Numbered from the stretch's first letter, positions 7,863 to 16,546 are shown. The stretch: 32,009 nt of DNA from Streptomyces milbemycinicus (GCF_002154605.1 NZ_MUNE01000126.1:1-32009); one strand, 5' to 3'. A program made the numbers and translations. Notes: generated by a model from the sequence alone, not told the origin.

Positions 7863-9207
7863 GCTGGAGGTGCCCGAGGTGATAGATGCGCGGGCGCTGG
7901 AGGAGGTGGTGCGGTTCACCTCCGAGCTGATCCGTATCGACACCACCAACCGCGGCGGCGGCGACTGCGCCGAGCGCCCCGCCGCCGAGTACGTCGCGGA
8001 GCGGCTGGGCGAGGTGGACATCGACACCACCTTGCTGGAGCGGGACCCGGGGCGTACGAACGTCGTCGCGCGGATCGCGGGCACCGACCCGTCGGCCCCC
8101 GCGCTGCTGGTCCACGGCCACCTGGACGTGGTGCCCGCCGAGCCCGCCGACTGGAGTGTGCACCCCTTCTCGGGGGATGTGCGCGACGGCGTGGTGTGGG
8201 GCCGGGGCGCCATCGACATGAAGAACATGGACGCGATGGTGCTCGCGGCCGTCCGCGCCTGGGCCCGCGCGGGGGTGCGCCCGCGCCGCGACATCGTGCT
8301 GGCCTTCACCGCGGACGAGGAGGACAGCGCGGAGGCGGGTTCCGGCTTTCTCGCCGATGAGCACCCCGAGCTGTTCGAGGGCTGCACGGAGGGCATCAGC
8401 GAATCGGGCGCCTTCACCTTCCACGCCGGGTCCGGGATACGGCTTTACCCCATCGCGGCGGGGGAGCGCGGTACGGCCTGGCTGAAGCTCACCGCCCGGG
8501 GCACGGCCGGACACGGCTCGAAGGTCAACCGCGACAACGCGGTCAGCCGGCTGGCCGCCGCCGTGGCGCGCATCGGCGAACACCGCTGGCCGGTGCGGCT
8601 GACGCCGACCGTGAAGGCCGCGCTGACCGAGATCGCGGCGCTGCGCGGGGTCAAGGCCGATGTGGACGAGGCCGACTTCGAGGCCGACTTCGACGTCGAC
8701 GCGCTGCTGGCCGAGCTGGGGCCCGCCGCGGCCCTCATCGAGCCGACGGTCCGCAACAGCGCCAACCCGACGGTCATGGAGGCCGGTTACAAGGTCAACG
8801 TCATCCCCGGAAGCGCCACGGCGTATGTGGACGGCCGGATCGTGCCGGGCGGCGAGGAGGAGTTCCACACCACCTTGGACCGGCTCACCGGGCCCGACGT
8901 CGACTGGGAGTTCCACCACCGGTCGCCGGCCCTTCAGGCCCCGCCCGACAGCCCGGTCTTCGCGGCCATGCGGACCGCGGTCCAACACTTCGACCCGGGC
9001 GGCCACGCCGTGCCGTACTGCATGTCCGGCGGCACGGACGCCAAGCAGTTCTCCCGGCTCGGCATCGTCGGATACGGCTTCTCGCCGCTGCGGCTGCCCG
9101 AGGGCTTCGACTACCAGGCGCTCTACCACGCCGTGGACGAGCGGGTGCCGGTCGACGCGCTGCACTTCGGCGTCCGGGTGCTCGACCACTTCCTGCGGAG
9201 GGCCTGA
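7855..9207 (+). CDS. M20 family metallopeptidase / amidohydrolase
   Basis: The product has 450 residues from the ATG at 7855. The M20 metal-site motifs are in order: H89-x-D91 (V-H-G-H-L-D-V-V-P), D121 (G-A-I-D-M-K), E155-E156 (D-E-E-D), E183 region (S-E-S-G) and a C-terminal His (Y-H-A-V-D-E). The dimerisation domain is inserted in the middle. It should be a cytosolic two-zinc exopeptidase or deacylase similar to ArgE, DapE and carboxypeptidase G2; the substrate is not determined. The open frame reaches further upstream, but GGAGGAG stands just before the ATG at 7855, and this start overlaps the preceding gene by eight bases, which indicates translational coupling. Confidence 0.92.
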   Translation: MAELEVPEVIDARALEEVVRFTSELIRIDTTNRGGGDCAERPAAEYVAERLGEVDIDTTLLERDPGRTNVVARIAGTDPSAPALLVHGHLDVVPAEPADWSVHPFSGDVRDGVVWGRGAIDMKNMDAMVLAAVRAWARAGVRPRRDIVLAFTADEEDSAEAGSGFLADEHPELFEGCTEGISESGAFTFHAGSGIRLYPIAAGERGTAWLKLTARGTAGHGSKVNRDNAVSRLAAAVARIGEHRWPVRLTPTVKAALTEIAALRGVKADVDEADFEADFDVDALLAELGPAAALIEPTVRNSANPTVMEAGYKVNVIPGSATAYVDGRIVPGGEEEFHTTLDRLTGPDVDWEFHHRSPALQAPPDSPVFAAMRTAVQHFDPGGHAVPYCMSGGTDAKQFSRLGIVGYGFSPLRLPEGFDYQALYHAVDERVPVDALHFGVRVLDHFLRRA

Positions 9208-9229
9208 GACAGGTCGACGAGGGAATTGC

Positions 9230-9287
9230 GGTGAGTTTGCGACGGCGACACGCCGAAGCGACGGCGTGTCGCTGTCTCAAACTCACC
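9230..9287. repeat. Strong 26-bp inverted repeat (hairpin)
   Basis: Positions 9230-9255 and 9262-9287 are reverse complements with two mismatches in 26 pairs and a six-base loop (AAGCGA). It begins 22 bases after the M20 peptidase stop and ends 33 bases before the S9 peptidase start. It may act as a transcription terminator or be a dispersed extragenic palindrome. No U-run follows, but actinobacterial terminators often lack one. A GTG at 9231 inside the hairpin keeps frame with the next gene, but the hairpin argues against it as a start. Confidence 0.8.
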
Positions 9288-9320
9288 ACAAAATCACTGG
9301 CATTGGGGTTAGGTGACGGG

Positions 9321-11531
9321 ATGGGTGACGGAATGGGTGACAGCACGGTGGCCACGACCCCCTACGGCGCTTGGCGGTCCCCGGTCGACGCCGCGCTCGC
9401 CGCGTCGCACGGCGGCCGCCCGGAGTACGTGGGCACGGTCGGCGACGAGGTGTGGTGGACCGCGCCGCGACCCGACGAGGGCGGCCGCCACACGCTGATG
9501 CGGCGCCGGCCCGGCGGCCCCGAGGCCGGCGCGCTGCCCGCGCCGTGGAACGTACGCAGCAGGGTCATAGAATACGGCGGGCTGCCGTGGGCCGCCGTGC
9601 CCCGCCCGGCGGGCGGCCCGCTCGTCGTCTTCGTCCACTTCGCCGACCAGCGGCTGTACGTGTACGAGCCGGACGACCCGACCGGCGCCCCGCCGCGCCC
9701 GCTGACCCCGGTGTCGGACGTCGGCGGCGGGCTGCGCTGGGCGGATCTGCGGCTGCACGCCGACCGCGGCGAGGTGTGGGGCGTGCTGGAGGAGTTCACC
9801 GGCGAGGGGCCGACCGACGTACGCCGCGTGATCGCCGCGGTGCCGCTGGACGGCTCGGCGGCTGATGACCGTACGGCGGTGCGCGAGCTCACCGACGACC
9901 GGCACCGCTTCGTCACCGGGCCCCAGCTCTCCCCGGACGGGCGGCGGGTGGCCTGGATCGCCTGGGACCATCCGCGGATGCCGTGGGACGGCACGGCGTT
10001 GATGGTGGCCCGGGTGGCGGAGGACGGCACGTTCGCGGGGGCCCGCGCGGTGCTCGGCGGGCCGGGCGAGTCGGTCGCCCAGGCCGAATGGGCCGCCGAC
10101 GGCACGCTGCTCGTGGCCGCCGATCGCACGGGCTGGTGGAATCTGCACCGGCTCGACCCGGGTGAGGTATGCGCCGACACGGCCTCGGGGGCCGGAGGCG
10201 GCGCGCCCCTCGCCGGAGGCGGAGGCGCGAGCCCGGCGGGCGGCACGGGCGGACGCCCCGAGGCCGGCGCGGCCCCCGGCACCGATGCGACTCCCGGCGT
10301 CGGCGCGGCCCTCGACGCCGACGCCGCTCCGGGCACCGACGGGGGAGCGGGGGAGGCACGGCCGGTCGTACTCTGCCCACGCGAGGAGGAGTTCGGCGGG
10401 CCGCTGTGGAGGCTCGGCAGGCGCTGGTTCGCGCCGCTGCCCGGCGGGCTGATCGCCGTCGTGCACGGGCGGGGCGCCGCCCGGCTCGGCATCCTCGATC
10501 CGCGCAGCGGCGAGCTGGTCGACGCGCCGGGCCGCTGGACCGAGTGGGAGGCGACGCTCGCGGTGGCCGACAGCCGGGTGGTCGGCGTCGCCGCGAGCGC
10601 GCACAGCTCGTACGAGGTGGTCGAGCTGGACACCCGCACCGGCTACGCCCGGGTCATCGGCGCGGCGCACACCGACCCCGTCGACCCGGCCTACTACCCG
10701 CAGCCGGTCGAGCGCACCTTCCCCGGGCCGGACGGCCGGGAGGTCCACGCGCACATCTATCCCCCGCACAACCCCGACCACACCGCGCCCGAGGGCGAGG
10801 CGCCGCCGTACGTGGTGTGGGCGCACGGCGGCCCGACCGACCGCACCCCGCTCGTACTCGACCTGGAGATCGCGTACTTCACCTCGCGCGGCATCGGCGT
10901 CGCCGAGGTCAACTACGGCGGCTCGACGGGCTACGGCCGCGCCTACCGGGACCGGCTGTGCGAGCAGTGGGGCGTGGTGGACGTCGAGGACTGCGCGGCC
11001 GTCGCCGAGGCGCTGGCCGAGGAGGGGAGCGCGGACCGGGCCCGGCTCGCCATCCGGGGCGGCAGCGCGGGCGGCTGGACCGCGGCCGCCTCGCTCGTCA
11101 CCACCAAGCTGTACGCGTGCGCCACGATCAAATATCCGGTCCTCGACCTCACGGAGTGGACCGACGACGGGACGCACGACTTCGAGTCGCGCTATATGGA
11201 GTCGCTGATCGGGCCGCTCGCCGAGGTCCCCGACCGCTACCGCGACCGCTCCCCGGCGTACCGCGCCGACCGGGTCACCTCGCCCTTCCTGCTGCTGCAG
11301 GGCCTGGACGACCGGGTCTGCCCGCCCGTGCAGTGCGAGCGCTTCCTGACGGCGGTCGCCGGGCGCGGTGTCCCGCACGCGTATCTCACCTTCGAGGGCG
11401 AGGGCCACGGCTTCCGCCGGGCGGACACCATGATCCGCGCCGTTGAGGCCGAACTCGGCCTGTACGCAAGGGCGTTCGGCCTGACTCCGCCCGGCATTCC
11501 GGCCCTGGAGCTGGCCGACTCAACCTCGTAG
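9321..11531 (+). CDS. S9 family prolyl oligopeptidase / acylaminoacyl-peptidase
   Basis: The product has 736 residues from the ATG at 9321 (another in-frame ATG is at 9333). An N-terminal beta-propeller-like region is followed by an alpha/beta-hydrolase domain. The nucleophile is in G-G-S-A-G-G-W, the aspartate in G-L-D-D-R-V and the histidine in E-G-H-G-F. Such serine peptidases remove dipeptides or N-acylated residues from short peptides in the cytosol. AGGTGA at 9311-9316 supports the ATG at 9321 over the GTG at 9231, which lies in a hairpin. A Gly/Ala/Pro-rich stretch of about 65 residues (DNA about 10170-10365) interrupts the propeller region and is unusual. It follows two other peptidase genes in the same direction. 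Confidence 0.92.
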   Translation: MGDGMGDSTVATTPYGAWRSPVDAALAASHGGRPEYVGTVGDEVWWTAPRPDEGGRHTLMRRRPGGPEAGALPAPWNVRSRVIEYGGLPWAAVPRPAGGPLVVFVHFADQRLYVYEPDDPTGAPPRPLTPVSDVGGGLRWADLRLHADRGEVWGVLEEFTGEGPTDVRRVIAAVPLDGSAADDRTAVRELTDDRHRFVTGPQLSPDGRRVAWIAWDHPRMPWDGTALMVARVAEDGTFAGARAVLGGPGESVAQAEWAADGTLLVAADRTGWWNLHRLDPGEVCADTASGAGGGAPLAGGGGASPAGGTGGRPEAGAAPGTDATPGVGAALDADAAPGTDGGAGEARPVVLCPREEEFGGPLWRLGRRWFAPLPGGLIAVVHGRGAARLGILDPRSGELVDAPGRWTEWEATLAVADSRVVGVAASAHSSYEVVELDTRTGYARVIGAAHTDPVDPAYYPQPVERTFPGPDGREVHAHIYPPHNPDHTAPEGEAPPYVVWAHGGPTDRTPLVLDLEIAYFTSRGIGVAEVNYGGSTGYGRAYRDRLCEQWGVVDVEDCAAVAEALAEEGSADRARLAIRGGSAGGWTAAASLVTTKLYACATIKYPVLDLTEWTDDGTHDFESRYMESLIGPLAEVPDRYRDRSPAYRADRVTSPFLLLQGLDDRVCPPVQCERFLTAVAGRGVPHAYLTFEGEGHGFRRADTMIRAVEAELGLYARAFGLTPPGIPALELADSTS

Positions 11532-11573
11532 TGTGATCCGAGCCCGCCTCACCGACCCACCTGGAGGAGCGAG

Positions 11574-12332
11574 TTGACATCCCCAAGTGCGCCGCGCGTC
11601 GTCGGCCGCGATCCGCTGCCCGCCGCCGTGGCCGGAGCGTGGCCGCCCGGCGCGCCCGAGACCTGGCTGCTCAGCGTCTCCCGGTACATCTCCGCCATGG
11701 ACCAGGGCGCGCCCGGCAAGATCCTCGACGCCGAGGAGCGGGAGCGCGCCGCGAAGTTCGTACGGACCGAGGACCAGCAGCGGTACACGGCCGCGCATGT
11801 GGGGCTGCGGGAACTGCTCGGCGGCTACCTGGACATGGAGCCCGCGGCGGTGCCGTTCACCCGGGAGGACTGCCCCGGCTGCGGCGGGCCCCACGGCCGC
11901 CCCGCCGTCGTCGGCACGCCGCTGCACTTCAACATGTCGCACGCCGGCGATCTGGTGCTGGTCGCCTTCGCGGGCTCGCCGATCGGCGCCGATGTGGAGA
12001 AGGTGCAGCCCGTCTCCGTCGTGGACCAGGTCGCCCAGAGCCTGCACCCCACCGAGCGCGCCGAACTGGCCGCGCTCGCCGCCGCCGACCGCCCCGCCGC
12101 CTTCGCGCGCTGCTGGACGCGTAAGGAGGCGTATCTCAAGGGCATCGGCACCGGTCTGTCCCAGGACCCGGCGATCAGTTACGTCGGCACGGGAGAGGAG
12201 TCGGTGCCGGTCGGCCCCTGGACACTGACCGACCTTCCCACCGGCCACCTCGCCTCGGTCGCCGCCGACTCCGACTCTGCCGATGGACCTGGGTACGCGG
12301 CGGCGTACGCGCTGCTGGAGCAGGCTCCCTAG
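11574..12332 (+). CDS. Sfp-type 4'-phosphopantetheinyl transferase
   Basis: The product has 252 residues, normal for the family. Motifs: F-N-M-S-H-A at 119-124, G-A-D-V-E-K-V at 138-144 (magnesium ligands D140 and E142) and W-T-R-K-E-A-Y-L-K-G at 181-190. The enzyme moves phosphopantetheine from CoA to carrier-protein serines of polyketide synthases, nonribosomal peptide synthetases or fatty-acid synthase. The start is TTG at 11574, preceded by GGAGGAG at good spacing; no ATG or GTG fits better. No carrier-protein gene is in the window, so it probably serves clusters elsewhere. A GNAT gene follows after about 40 bases. Confidence 0.92.
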   Translation: MTSPSAPRVVGRDPLPAAVAGAWPPGAPETWLLSVSRYISAMDQGAPGKILDAEERERAAKFVRTEDQQRYTAAHVGLRELLGGYLDMEPAAVPFTREDCPGCGGPHGRPAVVGTPLHFNMSHAGDLVLVAFAGSPIGADVEKVQPVSVVDQVAQSLHPTERAELAALAAADRPAAFARCWTRKEAYLKGIGTGLSQDPAISYVGTGEESVPVGPWTLTDLPTGHLASVAADSDSADGPGYAAAYALLEQAP

Positions 12333-12374
12333 GGTTGCTGGACGGGCACCGGCCCGACGGGCTTAGATGTGCGG

Positions 12375-12920
12375 ATGCCCGACACGCCGTACGTAGCCGT
12401 GGGACCCCGCGTGGCCATCCGCCACACCGAGCGGACCGACCGCGCGGAGTTCACCCGGCTCGCCCGCACCAGCGCCGCCCTCCACCACCCGTGGCTGACC
12501 GCGCCCTCCACCGACGAAGCCTTCGACACCTTCATGACGAAGCTGGAGCGGGACGACCACGAGGGGTTCCTGGTCTGCCTGCCCGAGACCGGCGCGATCG
12601 CCGGTTTCATCAACATCAACAGCATCGTCCGCGGCGCCTTCCAGTGCGGCTTCGTCGGCTACGGGGCCTTCGCGCCCCACGCCGGGCACGGCTATGTCTC
12701 CGAAGGGCTCGGGCTCGTGCTGGGCCATGCCTTCGGGACGCTCGCGCTGCACCGCATCGAGGTCAACATCCAGCCGGGCAACGAGGCGTCCCTGGCGCTG
12801 GTGAAGCGGTACGGCTTCCGGCTCGAGGGCTTCTCGCCCGACTACCTCCACATCAACGGCGCGTGGCGTGACCACGAGCGCTACGCCATCACCAGCGACA
12901 TGTTCGAAGCGCTGCGCTGA
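12375..12920 (+). CDS. GNAT family N-acetyltransferase (RimJ/RimL-like)
   Basis: The product has 181 residues from the ATG at 12375; a GTG at 12369 is an equal alternative. The acetyl-CoA site is G-H-G-Y-V-S-E-G-L at mid-protein, followed by L-H-R-I-E-V-N-I-Q-P-G-N-E-A-S-L and Y-G-F-R-L-E-G. This layout belongs to the Acetyltransf_3 group that includes ribosomal-protein-alanine acetyltransferases. The acceptor could be a protein N-terminus or a small molecule. It lies about 42 bases after the phosphopantetheinyl transferase gene and is probably cotranscribed. Confidence 0.9.
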   Translation: MPDTPYVAVGPRVAIRHTERTDRAEFTRLARTSAALHHPWLTAPSTDEAFDTFMTKLERDDHEGFLVCLPETGAIAGFININSIVRGAFQCGFVGYGAFAPHAGHGYVSEGLGLVLGHAFGTLALHRIEVNIQPGNEASLALVKRYGFRLEGFSPDYLHINGAWRDHERYAITSDMFEALR

Positions 12921-13013
12921 CGCTCTGTTCAGGTCGGCCGCGCCGTTGTTCCATGGTCACCGGACGGTCGCCGCAGCCGGGGGCGACCCAAGGCAGTCGG
13001 AGTGAGGCAGCCC

Positions 13014-15185
13014 GTGGCGACGAGCCTGCGACGTACCACCCTGACCCTTCCCACCGCCCCGCTCGGGCCCGAGAACCCCCTGCCCGCGCTGCGGCTCCCG
13101 CGCGAGGTGCACCGCATCGACGAGCCCACGCGCGCCACACTGCCCGCCGATATGGCCCGCCAGGCCGCGTACGAGCCGCTGAGCTCGGTGCTGCCGGTGC
13201 GGCTGCGCGACGGGTACGGGCGCGGGCGGGCCGCCGCCGGGCTCGACGCCCTCGTCCTCGAGAACGACCGGCTGCGGGCCACCGTGCTGCCCGGTCTCGG
13301 CGGCCGGGTGCACTCCCTCCACCACAAGCCGACCGGCCGTGAACTCCTCTACCGCAACCCGGTGCTGCAACCCGCCGACTTCGGCCTCAGCGGCGCCTGG
13401 TTCTCCGGCGGCATCGAGTGGAACATCGGCGCCACCGGCCACACCACCCTGGCCTGCGCCCCGCTGCACGCCGCCCGCGTCCCCGCGCCCGACGGCGGCG
13501 AGATGGTGCGGCTGTGGGAGTGGGAGCGGCTGCGCGACCTGCCCTTCCAGGTCGACCTGTGGCTGCCCGAGGACTCCGACTTCCTGTATGTGGGGGTGCG
13601 GATCCGCAACCCTCACCACCAGCCCGCGCCCGTCTACTGGTGGTCCAACATCGCCGTCCCGGAGGCGGCGGGCACCCGCGTCCTCGCCCCCGCCGACGCC
13701 GCCTGGCACTTCGGCTACAGCCGCACCCTGCGCCACGTCCCCGTCCCCGAGTGGGACGGCACCGACCGTACGTACCCGCTGCACGGCGACTACCCCGCCG
13801 ACTACTTCTACGACCTGCCCGCGGACGCGCGCCCCTGGATCGCCTCGCTCGACCGGGAGGGCCATGGCCTCGTCCAGACCTCCACCGACCAGCTGCGCGG
13901 CCGCAAGCTCTTCCTGTGGGGTGCGGGGCCCGGCGGGCGGCGCTGGCAGGGGTGGCTGACCGAGCCAGACACCCCCGGCTACGCCGAGATCCAGGCCGGG
14001 CTCGCCCGCACCCAGCTGGAACATGTCCGGCTGGAGGCGGGGGAGGAGTTCGCCTGGCTGGAGGCGTACGGACCGCTGGCCGCCGACCCGGCGGCGGTCC
14101 ACGGCGCGGATTGGGCGGCGGCCCGGCGGGAGGTCGAGGCCCGGCTGGAGTCCGCCGCGCCACGCGCCGCCGTGGCGGCGGCCTACGCCGCCTGGCGCCC
14201 GTACGCCGACGCCGAACCCGGCGAGCGGCTGGCCACCGGCTCCGGCTGGGGCGCGCTCGAGGTGGAGCGCGGCGGCTACCGGCTGCCCGGCACCCCCTTC
14301 CACCCGGACACCCTCGGCGAGCCCCAGGAGCCGTGGCGCCGCCTGCTGCGCACCGGCGCGTTTCCTGCCTGGGCGGCGGGCGAATCCCCGGCCGACCCCG
14401 GCTGCTCCCTGACCGCCCCGGCCTGGCGCGACCTCCTGGAGTCGGCGCCCGCCACGGCCGCCGCCGAATACCACCTGGGCGTCGCCCAGTGGCACGCGGG
14501 CGACCGCGCCCAGGCCACCCGCAGCTGGGAGCGGTCGCTGCGGTGTACGGAGACGCCGTGGGCGCTGCGCTGTCTGGCCGTCGCCGACACCGCTGCCGGT
14601 CACCCGGCGCGCGCTGCGGATCGGCTGCTGCGGGCGGTGGGCCTGATCCTCGCGGAGGGCCGGGACCGGGCTCCAGCCCTCGCGGGAGCGCAGGATGCGC
14701 GGGCGGCAGTCGGCCACGCGCTCGGCGGGGCGGCGCTCGCGGATCCGGCCGTGACGGATCCCGTCGCGACGGATCCCGTCGCGACGGATCCCGTCGCGAC
14801 GGAGGCGGCCGCGACGGAGGCGGCCGAGGCCGCGCTCGGCCGCGAGTCGGTGGCCGCGCTGCTCGCCGTGGGGCGTGCCGAGGACGCCCGTACGGTGCTC
14901 GACGCGCTGCGGCCCGCCGTCCGCAAGCGTGGCCGCTTCCGGCTGCTCATGGCCCAGGTGCTGCTGGCTCAGGGCGATGCCGTGGCCGCGCGGGCGATCT
15001 TCGACGGGGGCTTCGAGGTGGCGGATCTGCGCGAGGGCGACGAAACGCTCAGCGACACCTGGTACGCGATCGCGGAGCGGATCGTCGCGGGCGACGGGGA
15101 GCCGGTGACCGACGACGTACGGGAGCGGGCGCGCGCCGAGCACCCGCTCCCGGAGCGGTACGAGTTCCGGATGCGGCCGGCCTAG
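13014..15185 (+). CDS. DUF5107 domain protein with C-terminal TPR-like region
   Basis: The product has 723 residues from the GTG at 13014, which yields an M-A-T-S-L-R-R-T-T start; a GTG at 13002 is the alternative. Residues about 50-320 form a galactose-mutarotase-like beta-sandwich with blocks typical of DUF5107 (V-L-P-G-L-G-G-R-V-H-S, S-G-G-I-E-W-N, Y-W-W-S-N-I-A). The remainder is an alpha-helical TPR-like region (A-E-Y-H-L-G-V-A-Q-W-H-A-G-D). Related fused proteins are thought to act in carbohydrate metabolism, but no reaction is established. A 15-bp tandem repeat (14753-14827) encodes T-D-P-V-A units between TPR segments. It converges with the VOC gene with only nine bases between stops. 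Confidence 0.88.
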   Translation: MATSLRRTTLTLPTAPLGPENPLPALRLPREVHRIDEPTRATLPADMARQAAYEPLSSVLPVRLRDGYGRGRAAAGLDALVLENDRLRATVLPGLGGRVHSLHHKPTGRELLYRNPVLQPADFGLSGAWFSGGIEWNIGATGHTTLACAPLHAARVPAPDGGEMVRLWEWERLRDLPFQVDLWLPEDSDFLYVGVRIRNPHHQPAPVYWWSNIAVPEAAGTRVLAPADAAWHFGYSRTLRHVPVPEWDGTDRTYPLHGDYPADYFYDLPADARPWIASLDREGHGLVQTSTDQLRGRKLFLWGAGPGGRRWQGWLTEPDTPGYAEIQAGLARTQLEHVRLEAGEEFAWLEAYGPLAADPAAVHGADWAAARREVEARLESAAPRAAVAAAYAAWRPYADAEPGERLATGSGWGALEVERGGYRLPGTPFHPDTLGEPQEPWRRLLRTGAFPAWAAGESPADPGCSLTAPAWRDLLESAPATAAAEYHLGVAQWHAGDRAQATRSWERSLRCTETPWALRCLAVADTAAGHPARAADRLLRAVGLILAEGRDRAPALAGAQDARAAVGHALGGAALADPAVTDPVATDPVATDPVATEAAATEAAEAALGRESVAALLAVGRAEDARTVLDALRPAVRKRGRFRLLMAQVLLAQGDAVAARAIFDGGFEVADLREGDETLSDTWYAIAERIVAGDGEPVTDDVRERARAEHPLPERYEFRMRPA
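14753..14827. repeat. 15-bp tandem repeat inside the DUF5107 gene
   Basis: GACGGATCCCGTCGC occurs three times exactly (14753-14767, 14768-14782, 14783-14797), followed by two degenerate units to 14827. The period is a multiple of three, so copy-number change would keep the frame and add or remove five-residue T-D-P-V-A blocks. Confidence 0.85.
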
Positions 15186-15194
15186 CGGCGGCTG

Positions 15195-15554
15195 TCAGGC
15201 GGCTTGGCCGGGGTTCCGGTCGACGTACTCGAAGACCGAGCCGTCGGGGTGACGGGCCACCAGGTTGCGGCCGATGGGGGTGGGCAGCGGACCGGCGATG
15301 ATCTCCGCGCCCACCGCCTTCAGATCGGCCACCGCCTCGTCCACGTCCGTCACCGCGAGCGTCGCCGTGACCTTGCGGAGGATGGACAGCTCCGCCTCGG
15401 GACCGCTCATCAGGAAGAAGCAGCCGACGGCCGCCACCGCGACACCCCCGCGCTGGAAGCGCAGCGCCTCGGCGCCGGTCAGCCGTTCGTACACGGCGAT
15501 CGCCGCGTCCAGATCATCGACGCACACCCGTAGCGAGGTCCCGAGAATGTCCAT
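15195..15554 (-). CDS. VOC (glyoxalase/bleomycin-resistance) superfamily protein
   Basis: The product has 119 residues from the ATG at 15554. It shows the paired beta-alpha-beta-beta-beta layout: L-R-V-C-V-D-D-L-D-A-A-I-A-V-Y-E at the start, then T-L-A-V-T-D-V-D-E-A-V-A-D-L and H-P-D-G-S-V-F-E-Y-V at the end. The family includes metal-dependent lyases, dioxygenases and drug-binding proteins, and the substrate cannot be told here. The final E-Y motif fits a metal ligand. The frame is open to 15590, but the family start matches M-D-I-L-G-T-S. Its upstream sequence has no strong ribosome site. Confidence 0.85.
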   Translation of the reverse strand: MDILGTSLRVCVDDLDAAIAVYERLTGAEALRFQRGGVAVAAVGCFFLMSGPEAELSILRKVTATLAVTDVDEAVADLKAVGAEIIAGPLPTPIGRNLVARHPDGSVFEYVDRNPGQAA

Positions 15555-15652
15555 ACGAGCGAGCCTAGTTGACGAGGCGCCGGGCGTCATACGTGGCGTG
15601 AGCCCGCGCGCCGCGCGTGTTATCGGGTGCCGTGCGGGCGTCGTACGGGGGC

Positions 15653-16495
15653 TCAGACGCGGCAGATGAGCTCACCGTGCAGGACGGTGAACCAGCCGTC
15701 CTCCGCCGCGCCCCACTCCCGCCACGCGTCCGCGATCCGCCGCAGATCGTCCTCCGTGGCGTGGCCGACCTCCAGCGCCCGCTGGGCGTACGACGAGGCG
15801 ACGGTGCGGTCGGCCCACAGGCCGCTCCACCACGCCCGCTCCTCGGCCGTGGCGTAACACCATGTGCCGGCGGTCGAGGTGATATCGGTGAAGCCCGCCT
15901 GGCGGGCCCAGGACAGCAGCCTGCGCCCGGCGTCCGGTTCGCCGCCGTTGGCGCGGGCCACCCGCTGGTACAGGGCCAACCAGTCGTCCAGGCCGGGGGC
16001 GGCCGGGTACCACGTCATGGCGGAGTAGTCGGAGTCGCGTACCGCCACGATGCCGCCCGGCTTGCACACCCGGCGCATCTCGCGCAGCGCGGCCACCGGG
16101 TCGCCGAGGTGCTGCAGCACCTGATGGGCATGGACGACGCAGAACGAATCGTCGGGATAGTCCAGCTTGTGGACGTCGCCGACTGCGAAGCGGGCATTGG
16201 ACACTCCGCGCTCCGCGGCCACCGACCGGGCCTGCTCCAGGACATCGGGTGCGGTGTCCACCCCGATGACCTCGCCCTGGGGGACCAGCTCGGCCAGGTC
16301 GGCGGTGATGGTGCCGGGGCCGCAGCCGATGTCCAGGATCCGCATATGGGGCTTGAGCAGTCCGGTCAGATACGCGGCGGAGTTGGCCGCGGTGCGCCAG
16401 GTGTGCGAGCGCAGCACCGACTCGTGGTGTCCGTGCGTGTAGACGACGGTGGCGGTAGCGGCGGCGGCGGTGGCTGGGCTGGTGTTGTCGGGCAT
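15653..16495 (-). CDS. SAM-dependent class I methyltransferase
   Basis: The product has 280 residues from the ATG at 16495. SAM motif I is I-L-D-I-G-C-G-P-G-T-I near residue 54, followed by the acidic motif II residue (V-I-G-V-D-T-A), the D-V-H-K-L region and C-K-P-G-G, as in UbiE/Methyltransf_11 proteins. It would methylate a small molecule; the substrate is unknown. GGGGAG at good spacing before the ATG decides this start over an ATG-like codon 42 bases upstream. It reads leftward with the DUF2795 gene upstream, 111 bases away, so may have its own promoter. Confidence 0.9.
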   Translation of the reverse strand: MPDNTSPATAAAATATVVYTHGHHESVLRSHTWRTAANSAAYLTGLLKPHMRILDIGCGPGTITADLAELVPQGEVIGVDTAPDVLEQARSVAAERGVSNARFAVGDVHKLDYPDDSFCVVHAHQVLQHLGDPVAALREMRRVCKPGGIVAVRDSDYSAMTWYPAAPGLDDWLALYQRVARANGGEPDAGRRLLSWARQAGFTDITSTAGTWCYATAEERAWWSGLWADRTVASSYAQRALEVGHATEDDLRRIADAWREWGAAEDGWFTVLHGELICRV

Positions 16496-16546
16496 GGCTC
16501 GGCTCCCCTTCGAGACGACCTGATGGACTGTCGTCACCGTACGCCG

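Noticed and set aside
9231..9320. GTG at 9231 as start of the S9 peptidase, adding 30 residues
   Set aside because: The codon lies inside a 26-bp hairpin, and the added residues are only the translated palindrome.
9309..11408. Minus-strand frame of about 700 residues opposite the S9 peptidase
   Set aside because: Composition is Arg/Gly/Ala/Val shadow type without motifs; the plus strand has the full catalytic triad.
11574..12332. Phosphopantetheinyl transferase as a sign of a biosynthetic gene cluster in this window
   Set aside because: No polyketide synthase, peptide synthetase, carrier protein or terpene cyclase gene is present around it.
12957..15143. Minus-strand frame of about 730 residues opposite the DUF5107 gene
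   Set aside because: No domain recognised, and the plus strand matches a known family.
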